A stretch of 64,000 bases of DNA from assembly GCF_024323335.1 (NCBI RefSeq), contig NC_066583.1:277905416-277969415 (forward strand), written 5' to 3'. The DNA comes from Lathyrus oleraceus (Eukaryota; Streptophyta; Magnoliopsida; Fabales; Fabaceae). Shown here piece after piece: positions 23,601 through 35,499 of this stretch (position 1 is the stretch's first letter; the number at the start of each line of letters is the position of its first letter). Made by a program: the position numbers and the translations under genes. The notes under the pieces were generated by a model. That model was not told where the DNA came from. It made no database searches and was given only the letters and a program-made list of their open reading frames with translations.

Positions 23601-25369
23601 AAGATCAATTCTCTTTTCTTCTTTTGGCATGGCAAATTGTTGGAACTTGGTTCACTAATCAAGACTTCTAACTTGTGTTGTTGCCTACATTATTATTGAC
23701 CGGCCTCAGATAGTTGTGACTTCTACATAAGTCCAATTACGATTGCTTAACATAGCGCTAAATTTGTCTTATGGCACACTAACTACTAACACTAACCATT
23801 AACCATTAACATTTACTTTTTGCACTTTACTTTTATGCAATTTACTATTCTTGCACATATTATTCATTTGCTTTTTCCTTTTGCTCACTTGAGCACATGT
23901 TTATGTTAATGCAATTTGCCTTTTGCTCACTTGAGCACATAATTGTGTATATACTATTGTGCTTGTGTTTTGTTTTGATTGTTGTTGACCAAAATGCAAA
24001 GAAATGGACAAATGGACTTAGACTTTAGGACTTCCCCTATGCAAATTTGGAGTCAAAGAGCAACTAGGCATTGGGCCTTTAGAGTGCTATAAAAGTCAAA
24101 GAGCAACTAGGCATTGGGCCTTTAGAATGCTTAATATTGAAGATGATTTTGAAAGGACCAACTTCTAAACTCCTCTTGTCCATTCCTCATTTGTTTATTA
24201 TAAAACTTTTTGATGTGTGTGTTTTGTGCTAGGGATTCCAACTTGATCCAAATTGAGGAACCATTGCCATGAGCTTCCAAGAGAGAGAAATCCCAGATGC
24301 ATTGAGGAGCTTTCCAAAAGTCCATTTGATTGTTGATTGCTTGAGTTTATGCTGATGTGATTGCTTATTCCAAAGGATGGGAGCTACTTGGATCATCAAT
24401 ATGATCTCAAGAGAGGAACTCCATTTGTGGTCTTATTCTTTATCCCTCACCTCTTGTATGTTTAGGACTTTAGCCATTCTTCTTCTTCTCTCCACTCTAA
24501 CCCAAGCCAAAACTTTTGTGCAAACATTTAACACTTGTTTTCAAACATTAGAAACCTAAGCCTTATGCTTTTGATTTTCAAACTTTCTTTTTCATAACAC
24601 TTATTTTGAATTGAATCCTAAGTCAACTTTGACCATATTTTGTATATACTTCTCATTGGTAAATATAACTCATTCAATGTTTTTGTGGTTTCAATGGCCA
24701 CCTTCTTAACCAAAACTTTTTCATAACCTTTAGCTATTAGGTTTAAGTTATCCTTAAGGTAGATGTAATGCTCACCTGTATCCTTAGTGACGGACAACAA
24801 GTCTTCCATGCTTATTATAGGGCTAACCCCTCACTAGCATGTTGAAGCTATCCTCACATGGTGGATTTGTGGTTTTTCTGGGTTGAGTTTTCTCCCTTGG
24901 ATAACAAAAGACATTAAGACTTTTGGACCAATCAATTCACCAACTCATTTTGAGATTTTTACCCCGAACTACGAGGTTTTGATCCTAATCTTTTTTAAGA
25001 TGGTACGTAGGCAATGGGTTTATCCATTCAAACACAAAATGTAAATAAACTTGTATATTCTTTTCTCATCTCTTCAATCATGTTTGCACAAATAAATTTT
25101 CACAAAATACCAACCTTACAACCAATGTGAAAAGGGCTCCCTAGGAGTACCTAGGATGTTTTGGGTGCCTAACACCTTCCCATTGCATAACCAACCCCCT
25201 TACCCCGATCTCTAATATTTTTACTAGTTTTTGATTCGATAAAACTTTTAGGTTTTTGTTCGCTTTCTAACCATTCCTTTGGATAAATAGAAGTGCGGTC
25301 GTGACTCGACTTGTATGGTTTACCTTGGATTTAGTCAATATATCTAATGGTAACGAATACCCCGCTACA
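20692..25369 (+). mobile_element. 3' LTR of Ogre element B (4.68 kb)
   Basis: Starts with TGTAAGACCCCAAATTTG after the polypurine tract and ends at CCCGCTACA, where sequence changes abruptly to a copia gag on the other strand. The distal 1.7 kb (23690-25369) is closely related to 27260-28907 (LTR C), sharing the phrases AGTTGTGACTTCTACATAAG, GAACTACGAGGTTTT, GGTACGTAGGCA and GGGCTCCCTAGGAGTACCTA. A TATA box lies at 22208. No gene is seen inside. A 43-bp near-direct duplication (AGTCAAAGAGCAACTAGGCA at 24051 and 24094) is a minor internal repeat. Confidence 0.85.
22208..22216 (+). promoter_or_regulatory. TATA box of LTR B (Ogre promoter)
   Basis: TATAAATAG follows a CCAAT-like CAGCCAATT (about 22194). 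This is the expected layout of an LTR promoter, and transcription would start about 30 bases downstream. It sits 1.5 kb into the LTR, so U3 would be about 1.5 kb and the rest R-U5. Confidence 0.7.
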
Positions 25370-26160
25370 CATCCTCTTCAGGAGTTTGTTGAATTGTCTC
25401 CCAAGTAATGCTACACCATTTGCCAGATTTTCATCAGTATCCTGACTACTATCTTCCTCTTTCTCTTCAGTGTTTGACATAAAGGCTATACTTTTGACTT
25501 TCTTTTCAGATCCATCACTCATTCCCAACTCGAATGTTTGGAGGGATCCAATTAGCTCATCCACTCTCATCTTGCAGATATCTTGAGATTCTTCTATGGC
25601 TGTCACTTTCATGGAAAATCTCTTGGGAAGTGACCTGAGAATTTTCATCACAAGCTTTTCATCTGACATCTTCTTACCCAGGGCTCCTAAGGCATTAGCA
25701 ATTTTAAGGATATTCATATGGAATTCATGAATACTTTCATCTCCTTTCATCCTCAAATTCTCAAACTTAGTAGTAAGCAGCTACAATCTAGACATCTTCA
25801 CTCTAGAGGTACCTTCATGAGTGGTTTTGAGAATAATCCAAGCATCTTTAGCCACCTCACAGTTGTTCACCAGTCTGAAGATGTTCTTATCAACCCCATT
25901 GAGTATAGTATTCAATGCTTTAGAGTTTCCAAGAGCTAGTTCATCCTTCTCATTGGTCCGTTCTTCCTCAGGCTTCTTATCAGTTGTAACTTCTCCTTCC
26001 TTAGTAGTGAAGGGATGTCCCCAACCTGTTAGAACAGCCTTCCAAGCCTCATTATCCAAAGATTTCAAGAAGGCTACCATTCGAGGTTTCCAGTAGTCAT
26101 AGTTAGATCCATCCAGAATTGGGGGTCTCTGTATAGATCCTCCGTCTTTATCCCTAGTAC
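25370..26160 (-). pseudogene. Copia 1 gag fragment (Ty1/copia)
   Basis: On the minus strand the frames 26080-25781 and 25756-25331 give the copia gag domain: NYDYWKPRMVAFLKSLDNEAW near the start, then LGNSKALNTILNGVD, NCEVAKDAWIILKTTHEGTSRVK, FHMNILKIANALGALGKKMSDE and VMKILRSLPKRF. A frameshift separates the two halves near 25770. After LLKRM the copia sequence stops at 25370, at the terminus of element B's LTR. The last residues of the open frame therefore come from LTR sequence, and the rest of gag-pol is not in the window. Confidence 0.85.
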
Positions 26161-26206
26161 CAGAAAGTAATGTCCCAACATCTCATCCAGAACCAGAGTA
26201 GGATGC

Positions 26207-26222
26207 CTGCTCTAATACCAAT
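26207..26222 (-). promoter_or_regulatory. Primer binding site of copia 1
   Basis: The minus strand reads TGGTATTAGAGCAGGC, one mismatch from the usual copia sequence complementary to the 3' end of initiator tRNA-Met (TGGTATCAGAGC). It lies just upstream of the gag start. Confidence 0.8.
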
Positions 26223-26460
26223 TAAAATTCTGGTATCAAATATGAGATGTCGAAGGTAATGTCGCGACACTAATATCTGAATGTTCTGTATACACATGTC
26301 ACACATAGCTTTGCATGAAAAGCGCAATATTAAGATACATAACATTCAGACTGAATGTTTTGTATACACATGTCTTAACATCGGGTCTCACATCTTAGCT
26401 AAATCCTGCACAACCATATTTAAACATCCTGCAGGAAGATGATATCCCATGTTAAGACAA
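26223..26460 (-). mobile_element. 5' LTR of copia 1, short
   Basis: The sequence between the primer binding site and a TG start on the minus strand (TGTCTTAACATGGG at 26460) is about 240 bp. It contains two related blocks with ACATGTGTATACA and CATTCAG words. The outer end is inferred, and the inner end near ACCAGAATTTTAAT is uncertain by several bases. Confidence 0.55.
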
Positions 26461-28907
26461 CACGCCTGACAACTTGTGATAACTCTAAATTTTACCAAAA
26501 TTGATGCCAACACATAGAACCAACATTAATTTTAATATTAATCAAAAAAATATGAGAGTTTCAACAAAAAAATTTAAATAAATTCCTCTTTCATTTTCTG
26601 AATTAAAATTATTTTTTGGATCATTATTAATATTTTTCATGATTTAATTGATTTTGTGAATATTTTTAATTGTTTAAAAATAGTTTTAAGTTTCCAAAAA
26701 TAATGAAATTTTTTCTCCAAGGTCCTTTGACCTTGTTTGACCTATCATAAATCTCATGGCCATTTCTTTGGTGTTTTGATGAGATTTTAGGAAATTGATC
26801 GACCATAATTTAATTTAATGCATACTTTAATTATTTTTAATTGATTAAATGTCAAATAAATTGTGTTGAGCCATTTTAATTGACTTGTTGGATTTGACTT
26901 GTGTTGTTGGGACTTGGTCAAGGTTGATTTGACTTTGTTGAGTTAAGATCATTGGATTTAGGATATTGATTAAATATATATTTCATCTCCCAAAATGAAT
27001 GAATGATCTTAATTTGGTAAAAGTCCTCCTTTGACCAATTTGTGTTGATTCCATTCCCCCTCCCTCTTCATCTCATTCCCCTTCTTTATTCATTCATGTC
27101 ATGGATCTATGATATCTCTATATCCTAAGGCTAGTTGATTCCAAAAATCAACATGAGTATGGATGAGATTAGGTCCACCACTTTGCATATTATTTTTGTG
27201 TGTGGTATGTTTCATGAGCATAGTCCATTATACTATGTCTCTAACATGCATTAACACCAAAATTCTATTGCCCGGCGTCAAATAGTTGTGACTTCTACAT
27301 AAGTCCAATTACGATTGCTTAACATAGCGCTAAATTTGTGACACAAAATGCATAATATTCTAGTAAGTGAGATTGTAAGTCTCCCCTCTTTCATGGTATT
27401 GTGTGGAAACTTGGCCTTTTTTCCTTCCTTTGGAAGATGTCTTGGTTCAAGGATCCATGCTTGTGAGAAGTGGGTTGAGTGGTCTCCAAAGAATGACTTA
27501 AACAAAAATAAAGCAAAAGAAATACTAACTTCTAATCAACTAACAACTAAAATTTAATTTCAAGTCATTTACTCTTATGCACTTTAATTTCAAGCTTTTA
27601 TTCATTTGCCATTATTCATACCATTCAAATTATTTACTTTAATGTCATTTTTACTTTGCCCATTTGGGCTATAATTTGTGATATAATGTGTTTGTATATA
27701 CTTGTTTGAGTTTGTGGTCTTTTGACCTTAATGTACATAATAAGAACAAGAAAACCTAAAAAAATTGTGTGGACTGCTGATTTGATCTAAGACTGTTGGA
27801 CTTAGAATTTAGGCAACACTCCCTATGCAAAGGACTTGGCCAATGCCAACTTTTATGAAACCAAGTGCTTTTGAAGTAAACATTCATCTGATACAATATT
27901 GAAGATCCATTTGAGTTCATCTGCAACATGATCATATTGAAGCTGTTATTTTGAACATGGGTCTTATGTTATCTTTGAAGTCATCTGATACATGGGAAAT
28001 TTTGAAGAAGATCATGGAGTTGCTAAGCTTGGATGTGGCTATCTTAATTTGATGCATTGCTCTTCACTTTGCCATTTGTGTATTGATATTGCTTGATTCT
28101 AAAGTCCAAGGGAAATTTGGGTTTCTATATGACATTCTTGTCTATTGGATTGCCGCCCATTGGTCAGATCTTTTCAACTCTTAACTTTTAAATTTGTGCT
28201 TAGGATTAGTCTCTTCATCTCCTCCCCATTTATTTAATTTCAAATCTCTCCCTCCCTTTTAAAAAATCTTCTTTGCCTGTGTTTTCTAAACTTAGACCGT
28301 ATTGCAAATTAGAAACTTTGGCCTTATGCCATTGCATTTTTAAACTTCTTTTTCTTAATCAAACTTTTAAATGAACTTAACCATACTTGACTTAAATTTT
28401 CAAAAGACAAAAAAGAACTAACACTCATTCAAACCTTTTTTAAGCATCTTGTGCCTTTGTTAAACTTAAATTTTTGTTAAAAGCAACTTATTCACTTTGA
28501 AGTTGATACCACGAACTACGAGGTTTTAATCCCTCATTTTATGTTGGTACGTAGGCACAAGTCCGAAAGTCTTGTCAAACAAAAAAATATAATTAATGAA
28601 TTCTTTCTTCATCCCCCCACTCTATTTATTGCAAACATCATTTTGTACAAAAACCCATATGCACACAAGAAAGGGCTCCCTAGGAGTACCTAGGACACTT
28701 TTGGTGCTAACACCTTCCCTCTGTGTAACCAACCCCCTTACTTGTAATCTCTGACATTTTATTAGTTTTGATTTGAAAACTTCTTATCTTTGGGTTTTGT
28801 TCGTACTTTTCCCTTTTCCCTTGGAAACAATGAAAGTGCGGTGGCGACTCTGGTTTTATTGACGTTAAGTTTATCCATAGCTTAATGGTCATGAATTTAC
28901 CGCTACA
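26461..28907 (+). mobile_element. 3' half of an Ogre-type LTR (element C)
   Basis: The last 1.65 kb matches the distal end of LTR B phrase by phrase (see that entry) and ends with the same CCGCTACA, at 28907. The left part resembles the AT-rich middle of LTR B (around 23000-23300), so this is an LTR lacking its first ~2.3 kb. The missing part ends where copia 1 begins, which fits copia 1 having inserted into this LTR. A TG at 26475 could be mistaken for an LTR start, but no target duplication supports that. Confidence 0.7.
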
Positions 28908-30001
28908 ATACCCTCACCGGATTTCGCATCAAACCTACCTAGATTATCCTTTCCATTGTTCAAAACAAAACATTTTCATCCAAAAACATGAAGATATAAC
29001 AAATTAGGTTTTCTACCCTTAAGCAATTCATAGGGAGTTTTGTCTAAGATAGGACGTATCCTATTCAAGACATAACATGTCGTGCTAATGGCATCGGCCC
29101 AAAAATTCTTAGGTAGATTACCATCATTAAGCATAGTCCTAGCCAACTCATCTAAAACAAGATTTTTCCTATCCACAAAACTATTTTGTTGTGGAGTTCT
29201 AGGAGCAGAGAAGTTATGCTCAATGTCATGTTTATCACAATACTTCTCAAAGAGATGATTTTCAAACTCACCTCTGTGATTGCTTCGGATAGTAACAAAT
29301 TTCAAATTCATTTTATTCTGCGATAATCTAGAAAATTGTTTGAAAACCAACAAAGCCTCATCTTTACAATAGTTTTCACTCATGGATACTAGACACTTAT
29401 TTCCAACCAATGATACATCATCTAAGTTAATCATATGTGTGTTATTAACTCTCAATCCTTTAAACATACAATCCTTCTTTTCATTATGTTCAAACAAGCA
29501 ACAAGATTTTGTAAAAGTAACTTTAAATCCCTTGTTGCATAGTTGACTAATGCTAAGGAGGTTATTTTTAAGACCACCAACTAACATAACATAAGAGATA
29601 GTAGTAGATGAGGGATTACCTACACTATCTTTTCCAAGTATTGCTCCCGTGTTGTTATCTCCATAAGTAACAGAACCCTTCTTTTTTGGAACAAAGTGAA
29701 TGAATAGAGATATGTCACCCGTCATATGTTTTAAGCATCCACTATCGAGAAACCACATCTTCTCCGTAGAGTCAAGACATTTAACTTGTAGAATAAAACA
29801 AGGAAATAGGTACCTAATTTTCATTGTATCCTTGAGAGTGAGTGAAATCAAGGTTGAATTTGGGCAACCTTTGAAAATCTCCTTTAGGAACAAAAAGTTT
29901 TCTAAATTTTCACTTTTCAATTGTAGAACCTTTCTTGCAACAATAGTGACAAGATAAGTTTTGATGAGATGTGTTTTTTCTATTTGACTCCTTTTTGACA
30001 A
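28908..30001 (-). pseudogene. Copia 2 protease and partial integrase
   Basis: The minus-strand frame 30001-28976 contains the aspartic protease motif WFLDSGCLKHMTG and the flap-region phrase MLVGGLKNNLLSISQLC, then a cysteine-bearing HNEKKDCMFKGL stretch. The integrase core is only partly present: the first half, with the first catalytic Asp, is missing, and the frame jumps to KFVTIRSNHRGEF and RTPQQNSFVDRKN. Two catalytic positions are altered: the second Asp of the expected IRSDxGGEF reads Asn, and the Glu of xVVERKN reads Asp. The gene stops at GRFDAKS-like sequence beside the LTR C terminus (28907/28908). RT and RNase H are not in the window. Confidence 0.85.
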
Positions 30002-30025
30002 ATCTATGCTTCTTATATGAATGGT

Positions 30026-30850
30026 TCAAGATATTTCAAACTTTGATGGATCAATAGAAAATACAATCTTTGGTTGTAAGGATTTATCCAATTTGACTTG
30101 AAGAGCATTTATCTCTTTTTGCCAATCATGACAAGATTCATAACCAAACCTTGAAGGTTTTTCATCCTCTTTCTTGTCATTTTTAAAATCTATCATAGAC
30201 TTCTTATTAGCTTCCAACTTCCTTTCAGATTCTAACACTTTAGCTTCTAAGTGTAAAAATACTTTTTCATGTGAAACTAATTTGTTAAAGGCATTTAAGG
30301 CCTCTCTATGAAGATCTTCAAAAGCTTTGTGTAATTGAAAATAAGATAAATCATTAATAGATTCAAGCTTAGAAAGACTTACATTTTTCTTCTTCTTTAT
30401 ATTTTCCGTGTGGCAAATCCAGGCCGATTATACACTTGAAGTAGAGCTTTCATCACTTGAGGAATCACCTGCACTCTCCCAAGAAACATAGGCTCTTCTA
30501 GACTTGTTAGACTTCTTGTGATGGCCTTTCTCTTTGTCTTTCTTAATGTTAGGACATTCCGGTCTATAATGACCAAATTCTCCATAATTATAGCAAGAAC
30601 TCCTAAGTTTACTTTTCTTATTCTCATCTTCCTTTGATGATTTATCTACCCTTCTAAATTTGGTTAGGTTCTTGTCGGAGTGCTTGACTCAATTCTTCCT
30701 TATATACCTTTGGTACCTTTTGACAAACAATCACGTCCACATCATCGGAGTTCTTGTCGTCTCTTGTTTCACAATAACTTTTCTCAATATGTGAGGGATT
30801 TGAGCTTGAATTGTTTAGTGCAATAGACTTCTTTTCTTCCACCTTGTCTT
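30026..30850 (-). pseudogene. Copia 2 nucleocapsid and coiled linker
   Basis: Broken minus-strand frames. 30627-30397 holds a CCHC-like knuckle region (YNYGEFGHYRPECP when frames are followed, with the first Cys just upstream) followed by a basic Lys/His/Arg stretch and a Ser-rich tail. 30238-30026 is a charged, probably coiled segment (ESERKLEANKKSMIDFKND). A long linker between the zinc knuckle and protease is typical of the SIRE/Maximus-type branch of copia elements; I take the assignment only as likely. Confidence 0.65.
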
Positions 30851-30889
30851 TAACCTTTCTCCTTCTTTACCTTTACCTCATGCTTTTTT

Positions 30890-31540
30890 TCATGTTTTTC
30901 TAAGCAAGAGGTTCTTGCTCATGTTCTTCAATTTTCCCAATAAAATAGTGAGATCAAGTTTAAGATCATTTGCCTTCTTGATTGCGGTGACCCTGGGTTT
31001 GCATTCCATATTAAGACATCTCAAAACCTTATTAACTGCAATATCATTAGAAATAGGCTTACCTAGAGCATTCAACTGATTAATAAGATGTGTGAACCTC
31101 TTTTTCATTTCAGCAATGGTTTCACCATGCTTCATACAAAAGAGTTCAAAATCTTTATTCAATATGTTGATCCTAGCTTGTTTCACCTCATTAATTCCCT
31201 CATGGGTAACTTGTAATGCCTCCCACATAGCCTTGGGGGTTTCACAATGGGAAACACGATAAAATTCATCAATACCAAGTGCAGATATGACAATGTTTTG
31301 TGCTTTCCAATTGTAAGACCATAATTTCTTATCATTATCATTCCATTGATTCTATGGTTTTTGTACGACGACGCTTTCACCATTGGTCATTGTAATTTCA
31401 TGAGTATCATTCATGATGACGTCCCATACACCCTTATCAACCGAGTTGATATGGATACGCATACAAGCTTTCCAATAGCCATAATTTTCGCCGGTAAAAA
31501 TCGGTACTCTATTGTACACCCCTTTAGGTTCGGTAGTCAT
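30890..31540 (-). pseudogene. Copia 2 gag domain
   Basis: The start of gag lies at 31540 (MTTEPKGVYNRVPIFTGENY, then YWKACMRIHINS). Two further frames continue it: 31383-31183 and 31228-30890 (MWEALQVTHEGINEVKQARI, then FELFCMKHGETI, LNALGKPISNDI and VLRCLNMECKPRVTAI). A stop after VVVQKP and a frameshift near 31200 break it. It is the UBN2/gag family, expected to form the virus-like particle of a Ty1/copia element. Confidence 0.85.
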
Positions 31541-31579
31541 TTTCTAATAAGCAAATCTTAAGCACAAAATTAACCGGAG

Positions 31580-31592
31580 CTCGTGATACCAC
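31580..31592 (-). promoter_or_regulatory. Primer binding site of copia 2
   Basis: The minus strand reads GTGGTATCACGAG directly inside the LTR, close to the initiator tRNA-Met complement TGGTATCAGAGC. Confidence 0.7.
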
Positions 31593-31593
31593 T

Positions 31594-33300
31594 TGTTAAA
31601 AAATTGGCTTAGATCTAGAGGAGGGTGAATAGATCCCGATTTAAAAACTTTGACAAAAAATAAGTTTAAAAATTTATGGCGCAGAAGCAAGTTTAACTGA
31701 ATAGATCCCGGATAAAAAATTGTCTAACTGAATCCGCTATCAAAAAGCTCGGATATGCAGAGTAATGACAATGAGATGATAATGATTTATAAATTGATCA
31801 ACAACAACTAATCATAATTAGTTGAATGCAAAGTAATAAGGAAATTCTAATTCCAATAATAATTCACACAAAAAAATTAATTGAATCAATTTTTCGAACA
31901 CTTAATGTGCGGTCAATATTGTTTGGAGTTTTATGTGATATTGTTGATCTTAAAATCCAATCACAACCTAATGGTTTGTGATCAACTCAACAATACCAAT
32001 TTCAAAATGTAATCAAAAAATATTATCCAAACAATTTGATCAACAATCTATGAAATCGACAATTTGCAAACCAAAAATACAAGAGAGATAGAGAGAGAGA
32101 GAGAGAGAGTACACAAGGATTTGTTTAGGTAGTTCCCCAATCGACCTCGTTATGGGTACGTATGTCCTCAATTCGAATTTGAATTGAGATAGTGTAATAT
32201 ATCCGACTTTGCAAATGTATGTGTACAAAAGAGATATATCAATCTAACCCTACAAGCCCTAGGCTTGATGTTGATTCTACCACCTTCTCTTCCCTTGATC
32301 AAAGCTTGATCAAGTAACCAACAATGTCGCTTCGATTCATTGTCTTATGCTACTTCTTATTCTTCAAAGTTTTCACTCAATCGAATCTCAATTGCACACT
32401 TGTTGAAATCCAAGATTTACCAATGCGATCCACCGTCCAACGCTACTCCTTCACAAGAACCTCCTATTCTTCAAAGACTTCACTCCATCATATCTTGATT
32501 GAGTAATCTTGTCCAAAACCTTCAAACCCTAAAAGATCTTGAAGGAAAACCCCACCCTGGTTTTCTGATTTAAAATCCTCAAATTTCTCAACCCAATTTT
32601 ATAGTACAACAAACCTAAATTGGACGTTATCAACCCTAATCTAGATGGCACCCAATCAAAAAATGATTATGTGTAGTTTGGTTGTGTGTATGCATAGAAG
32701 AGAGGTTGAAGATGATGAGAATGCTTTGAAAATATAGTTTCGTATAGGTTTTACTCACTAGAAACCTTACTAGTAAATGATGCATTCTGAAGTATTTATA
32801 TGCATATGTGTTTGGAGGCAAAAGGAATGCAAAAGATTTGAAAAATTGTGAATTTTTTAAAATTTTCATTATATAGACCGACATGTGTAAGCTATGTGCC
32901 GACATGTTCGACGCATAGGCTGACTTGTATAGGTCATGCATCGGCATGTGAATATCGTGTGTTGCCTATGTGCCGACCTATAGAGACGACACATCTAACA
33001 GAGCCTACATGCTTTAATACTGCAGTACATGTGTCGACCTGTACAGCGGATGTGTCGACACAGAGAAAAAAATGTCTTCTATGTGTCGACCTATGATATG
33101 CATGTGCTGACATATAGTTCATTTTTTCACAAAAATTATTTTTGATGCATTTTTTATGCATGAAATCTTTTCCAAACCTGTTTCCAAATACTTTTATGCT
33201 TTCTAATGTTGAGATGCACATAAAGAATTAGAGAATATCGTCAAATATGCATTAATGTTAAAGTATCTTAATTTTGACATCGTATAAAATATATTTAACA
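31594..33300 (-). mobile_element. 5' LTR of copia 2 (about 1.7 kb)
   Basis: The plus strand starts TGTTAAAAAATTGG beside the primer binding site and ends ATATATTTAACA at 33300, giving matching TGTTAAA/TTTAACA ends. Inside are a GA microsatellite (32082-32109) and, at about 32880-33110, several degenerate copies of a CGACATGTG/ATGTGTCGACCTAT phrase. The next five bases outside (AAAAG) would be the target duplication; the partner copy is not in the window. Confidence 0.8.
32082..32109. repeat. GA microsatellite
   Basis: A run of (GA)n with one TA interruption near 32089-32090, within LTR of copia 2. Confidence 0.9.
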
Positions 33301-34680
33301 AAAAGTTGCACTCACAACCACCTCATGACGGATCTTCAATACCCCTTTCATTCAATCACTGATTTTAAGTGTTAAGATAGCATTCCTCTTACTCTTACTC
33401 TTAACACATGCGTGAAAAAGAAAAACTAATGTTAGCATTTTCCTCCTTAAACCACTTAACTTTAAACTTATGGGATAATTGAGAATCTATCTGAGAGAAC
33501 TCCTTGCTCCGCCTTTAAGTCTAAAAAAACGCACCCCTTCTTATGGTGAATTAATTTGAAAACTTAGATTTTTGTGTAATATTTTTGTACAATTACAATA
33601 TTTAAAGAAAAACATTTTACTATATATTTTATCCCAAATTTATTGGTCTATGTAAAGTTATTATGGTATGAATCATATTTTAAAAAATGACATCAATACA
33701 AAAAAAAATTAATATTTAATGAGTTAATTCAAAATAAATGCATTTACACTTTTGAAACATGTAAAAATAAGAATACTATTAGATTTTTTTCTCAGTAGGT
33801 CGGTGCTGGTTTCACGTGGCAGGTATAGTTTCCAACTTAGATTTATGTCATCATATCTGAACTTGAGAAAAAAATGTGACAGAACTTGTGCGTGTAATGC
33901 GTATAATCTATTTTAATATAGTCAAGATTCAGAAGAAAAAAAGAGAGAATGACTAGATAAGGTTTTGATCCTTGAAGCATGATGTTAACAATTCAACCAC
34001 AAATCTAAATTTCATAAAACTTCTTCTATGTTGAGGTTATATTCCACTTTAGAGATTTCATGAATATAAATAATATTAACATTTGACAATGAATAATGTC
34101 ATAAGAAATACGTGTGGGAGTGAAACTCAAAAAATCATCCATCATTAAGAAAAAAAAGATAATAAAAACTAAGCAAGAAGCATTTGACTTATTAGGAGCA
34201 TGAAGTATAGGATTCTGAAAATTGCTGCATGTCAAAGACAAAGTGAGTGGAGGAATTAACCTTTTAATCTCGTCTATCCTTTCTTGATTATTGCTATTTC
34301 TTATTGATTATTTGAATGTATTATTTTTATCATGCTCTAATGTTGTATGTAACACAATTCAAGATAATAATGTGTCTCATTCGAATCATTTAATCTGGGC
34401 ACTTCTCTTTTCACCTCCTCAAAAATTTTCAATCTACCGTAATTAGACTAAACACCAGTTCTAACCCTGTTTGTCCAAAGTTCAAACTATTTTCTCCTTT
34501 TCACTAGTTTCATACAACTTTTAAATCACCATACCTAAATACATATTCAGTTTCATTATAGCATTGTTGTTTGTGTTGAACATTATAAACTTTTTTTAAT
34601 ATAAGTCACATTGTTAAGCCTCTTTAATTTTAAATTTATGAGAAAGTTTTGGGGAAGAACCATGTTCATTGTCATCTTAG
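33301..34680. other. AT-rich intergenic DNA
   Basis: No gene, RNA gene or clear repeat was recognised. Frames are short and compositionally biased. Confidence 0.6.
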
Positions 34681-34682
34681 AC

Positions 34683-35179
34683 TTAAGTTTTTTCTCTGCA
34701 AACATTTAAAAAATCGATAAAAGGATGACCTTCAAACTTGAAATCTAAGTCATGATTGTGTACTCCGCAAATCATAAAAAGAGTCGAAAAATTTGAAAAT
34801 AGATAATGTCCACATAAACTAAATGGACGTCCATATTTTCTTGGTTCGATGTCATCGCATATCAACTTTTTATTTGCCTTTATATACTAGCCACCTCTTT
34901 CACAACACAGCATAATAAAAAATTTCTTCTATAAGAATCTGAATCAGACCTCTCGATAATTATGACAAAACCTAACTTAATATTTTTATCACAAATCCAT
35001 TTAAACTTGTAATCTTGTAAGTTAAGTTTATATTCAATGATAAGATAGTTATCAACATCCATTTCGTGAGCAACTAATTTAGCAACATCTGGTCCGCCAA
35101 CATCTGATTCGGCAACATTTGATTCAATAACATTGGATATCTGGGCACTCAGTCCAACAACATCAAGTTCCTCAACCAA
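34683..35179 (-). pseudogene. MULE-like transposase N-terminal fragment
   Basis: Minus-strand frames 35179-34880 and 34865-34683, in two frames, together follow the N-terminal layout of plant Mutator-like/FAR1-type transposases: a hydrophobic-charged 'LGFVIIIERSDSDSYRR' segment, a Cys pair, then RKYGRPFSLCGH and CGVHNHDL followed by FEGHPF. The Cys residues plus the HNH pattern resemble the FAR1/WRKY-GCM1-like zinc-binding domain. No catalytic DDE region follows. The call is by pattern only. Confidence 0.45.
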
Positions 35180-35189
35180 TGGGTTGACA

Positions 35190-35450
35190 ACATCACACTA
35201 ACTTCGTAAATGTTACATGTATTAAAAACAAATATTAAAAATCAAAATTAACATTGTTGAAAAGCTTAAATATATCCTTTGTCCATGTAAGTTACCGAGT
35301 TTTTGATTTTCGTTCATGTATCTTTTTATTCAAATAGTCATTGAATGTTAAAATCCTTTTGGTATTCGTCTCTCAAGTTTCCGTTACAAAAAGGTTATGT
35401 GGAAAAAGTTTTTGGTACCACAAACCAGTGACATGGCCTGAGAGGACGAA
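35190..35450. other. Possible transposon terminal sequence
   Basis: The phrase AAATATATCCTTTGTCCATG, followed by a GTTACCGAGTTTTTGATTTTCGTTC stretch, resembles sequence often seen at ends of legume Mutator-like elements and MITEs. No partner end or target duplication was found here. Confidence 0.25.
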
Positions 35451-35499
35451 ATGCAAAAAAAAAATTACAAATTAATTATCTTCTTCCTCAATTTATCTC

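Noticed and set aside
28838..28852. GGTGGCGACTCTGG as an Ogre primer binding site (also near 13455)
   Set aside because: Similarity between LTRs continues for another 50 bases past this motif to the CTACA or CGACA terminus, so it lies inside the LTR. The true site was removed by the junctions.
26475..28907. A complete 2.4 kb solo LTR starting at TGTGATAACTC
   Set aside because: The flanking five bases do not match (CAACT against ATACC), and the left part resembles the middle of LTR B, so the LTR is truncated rather than complete.
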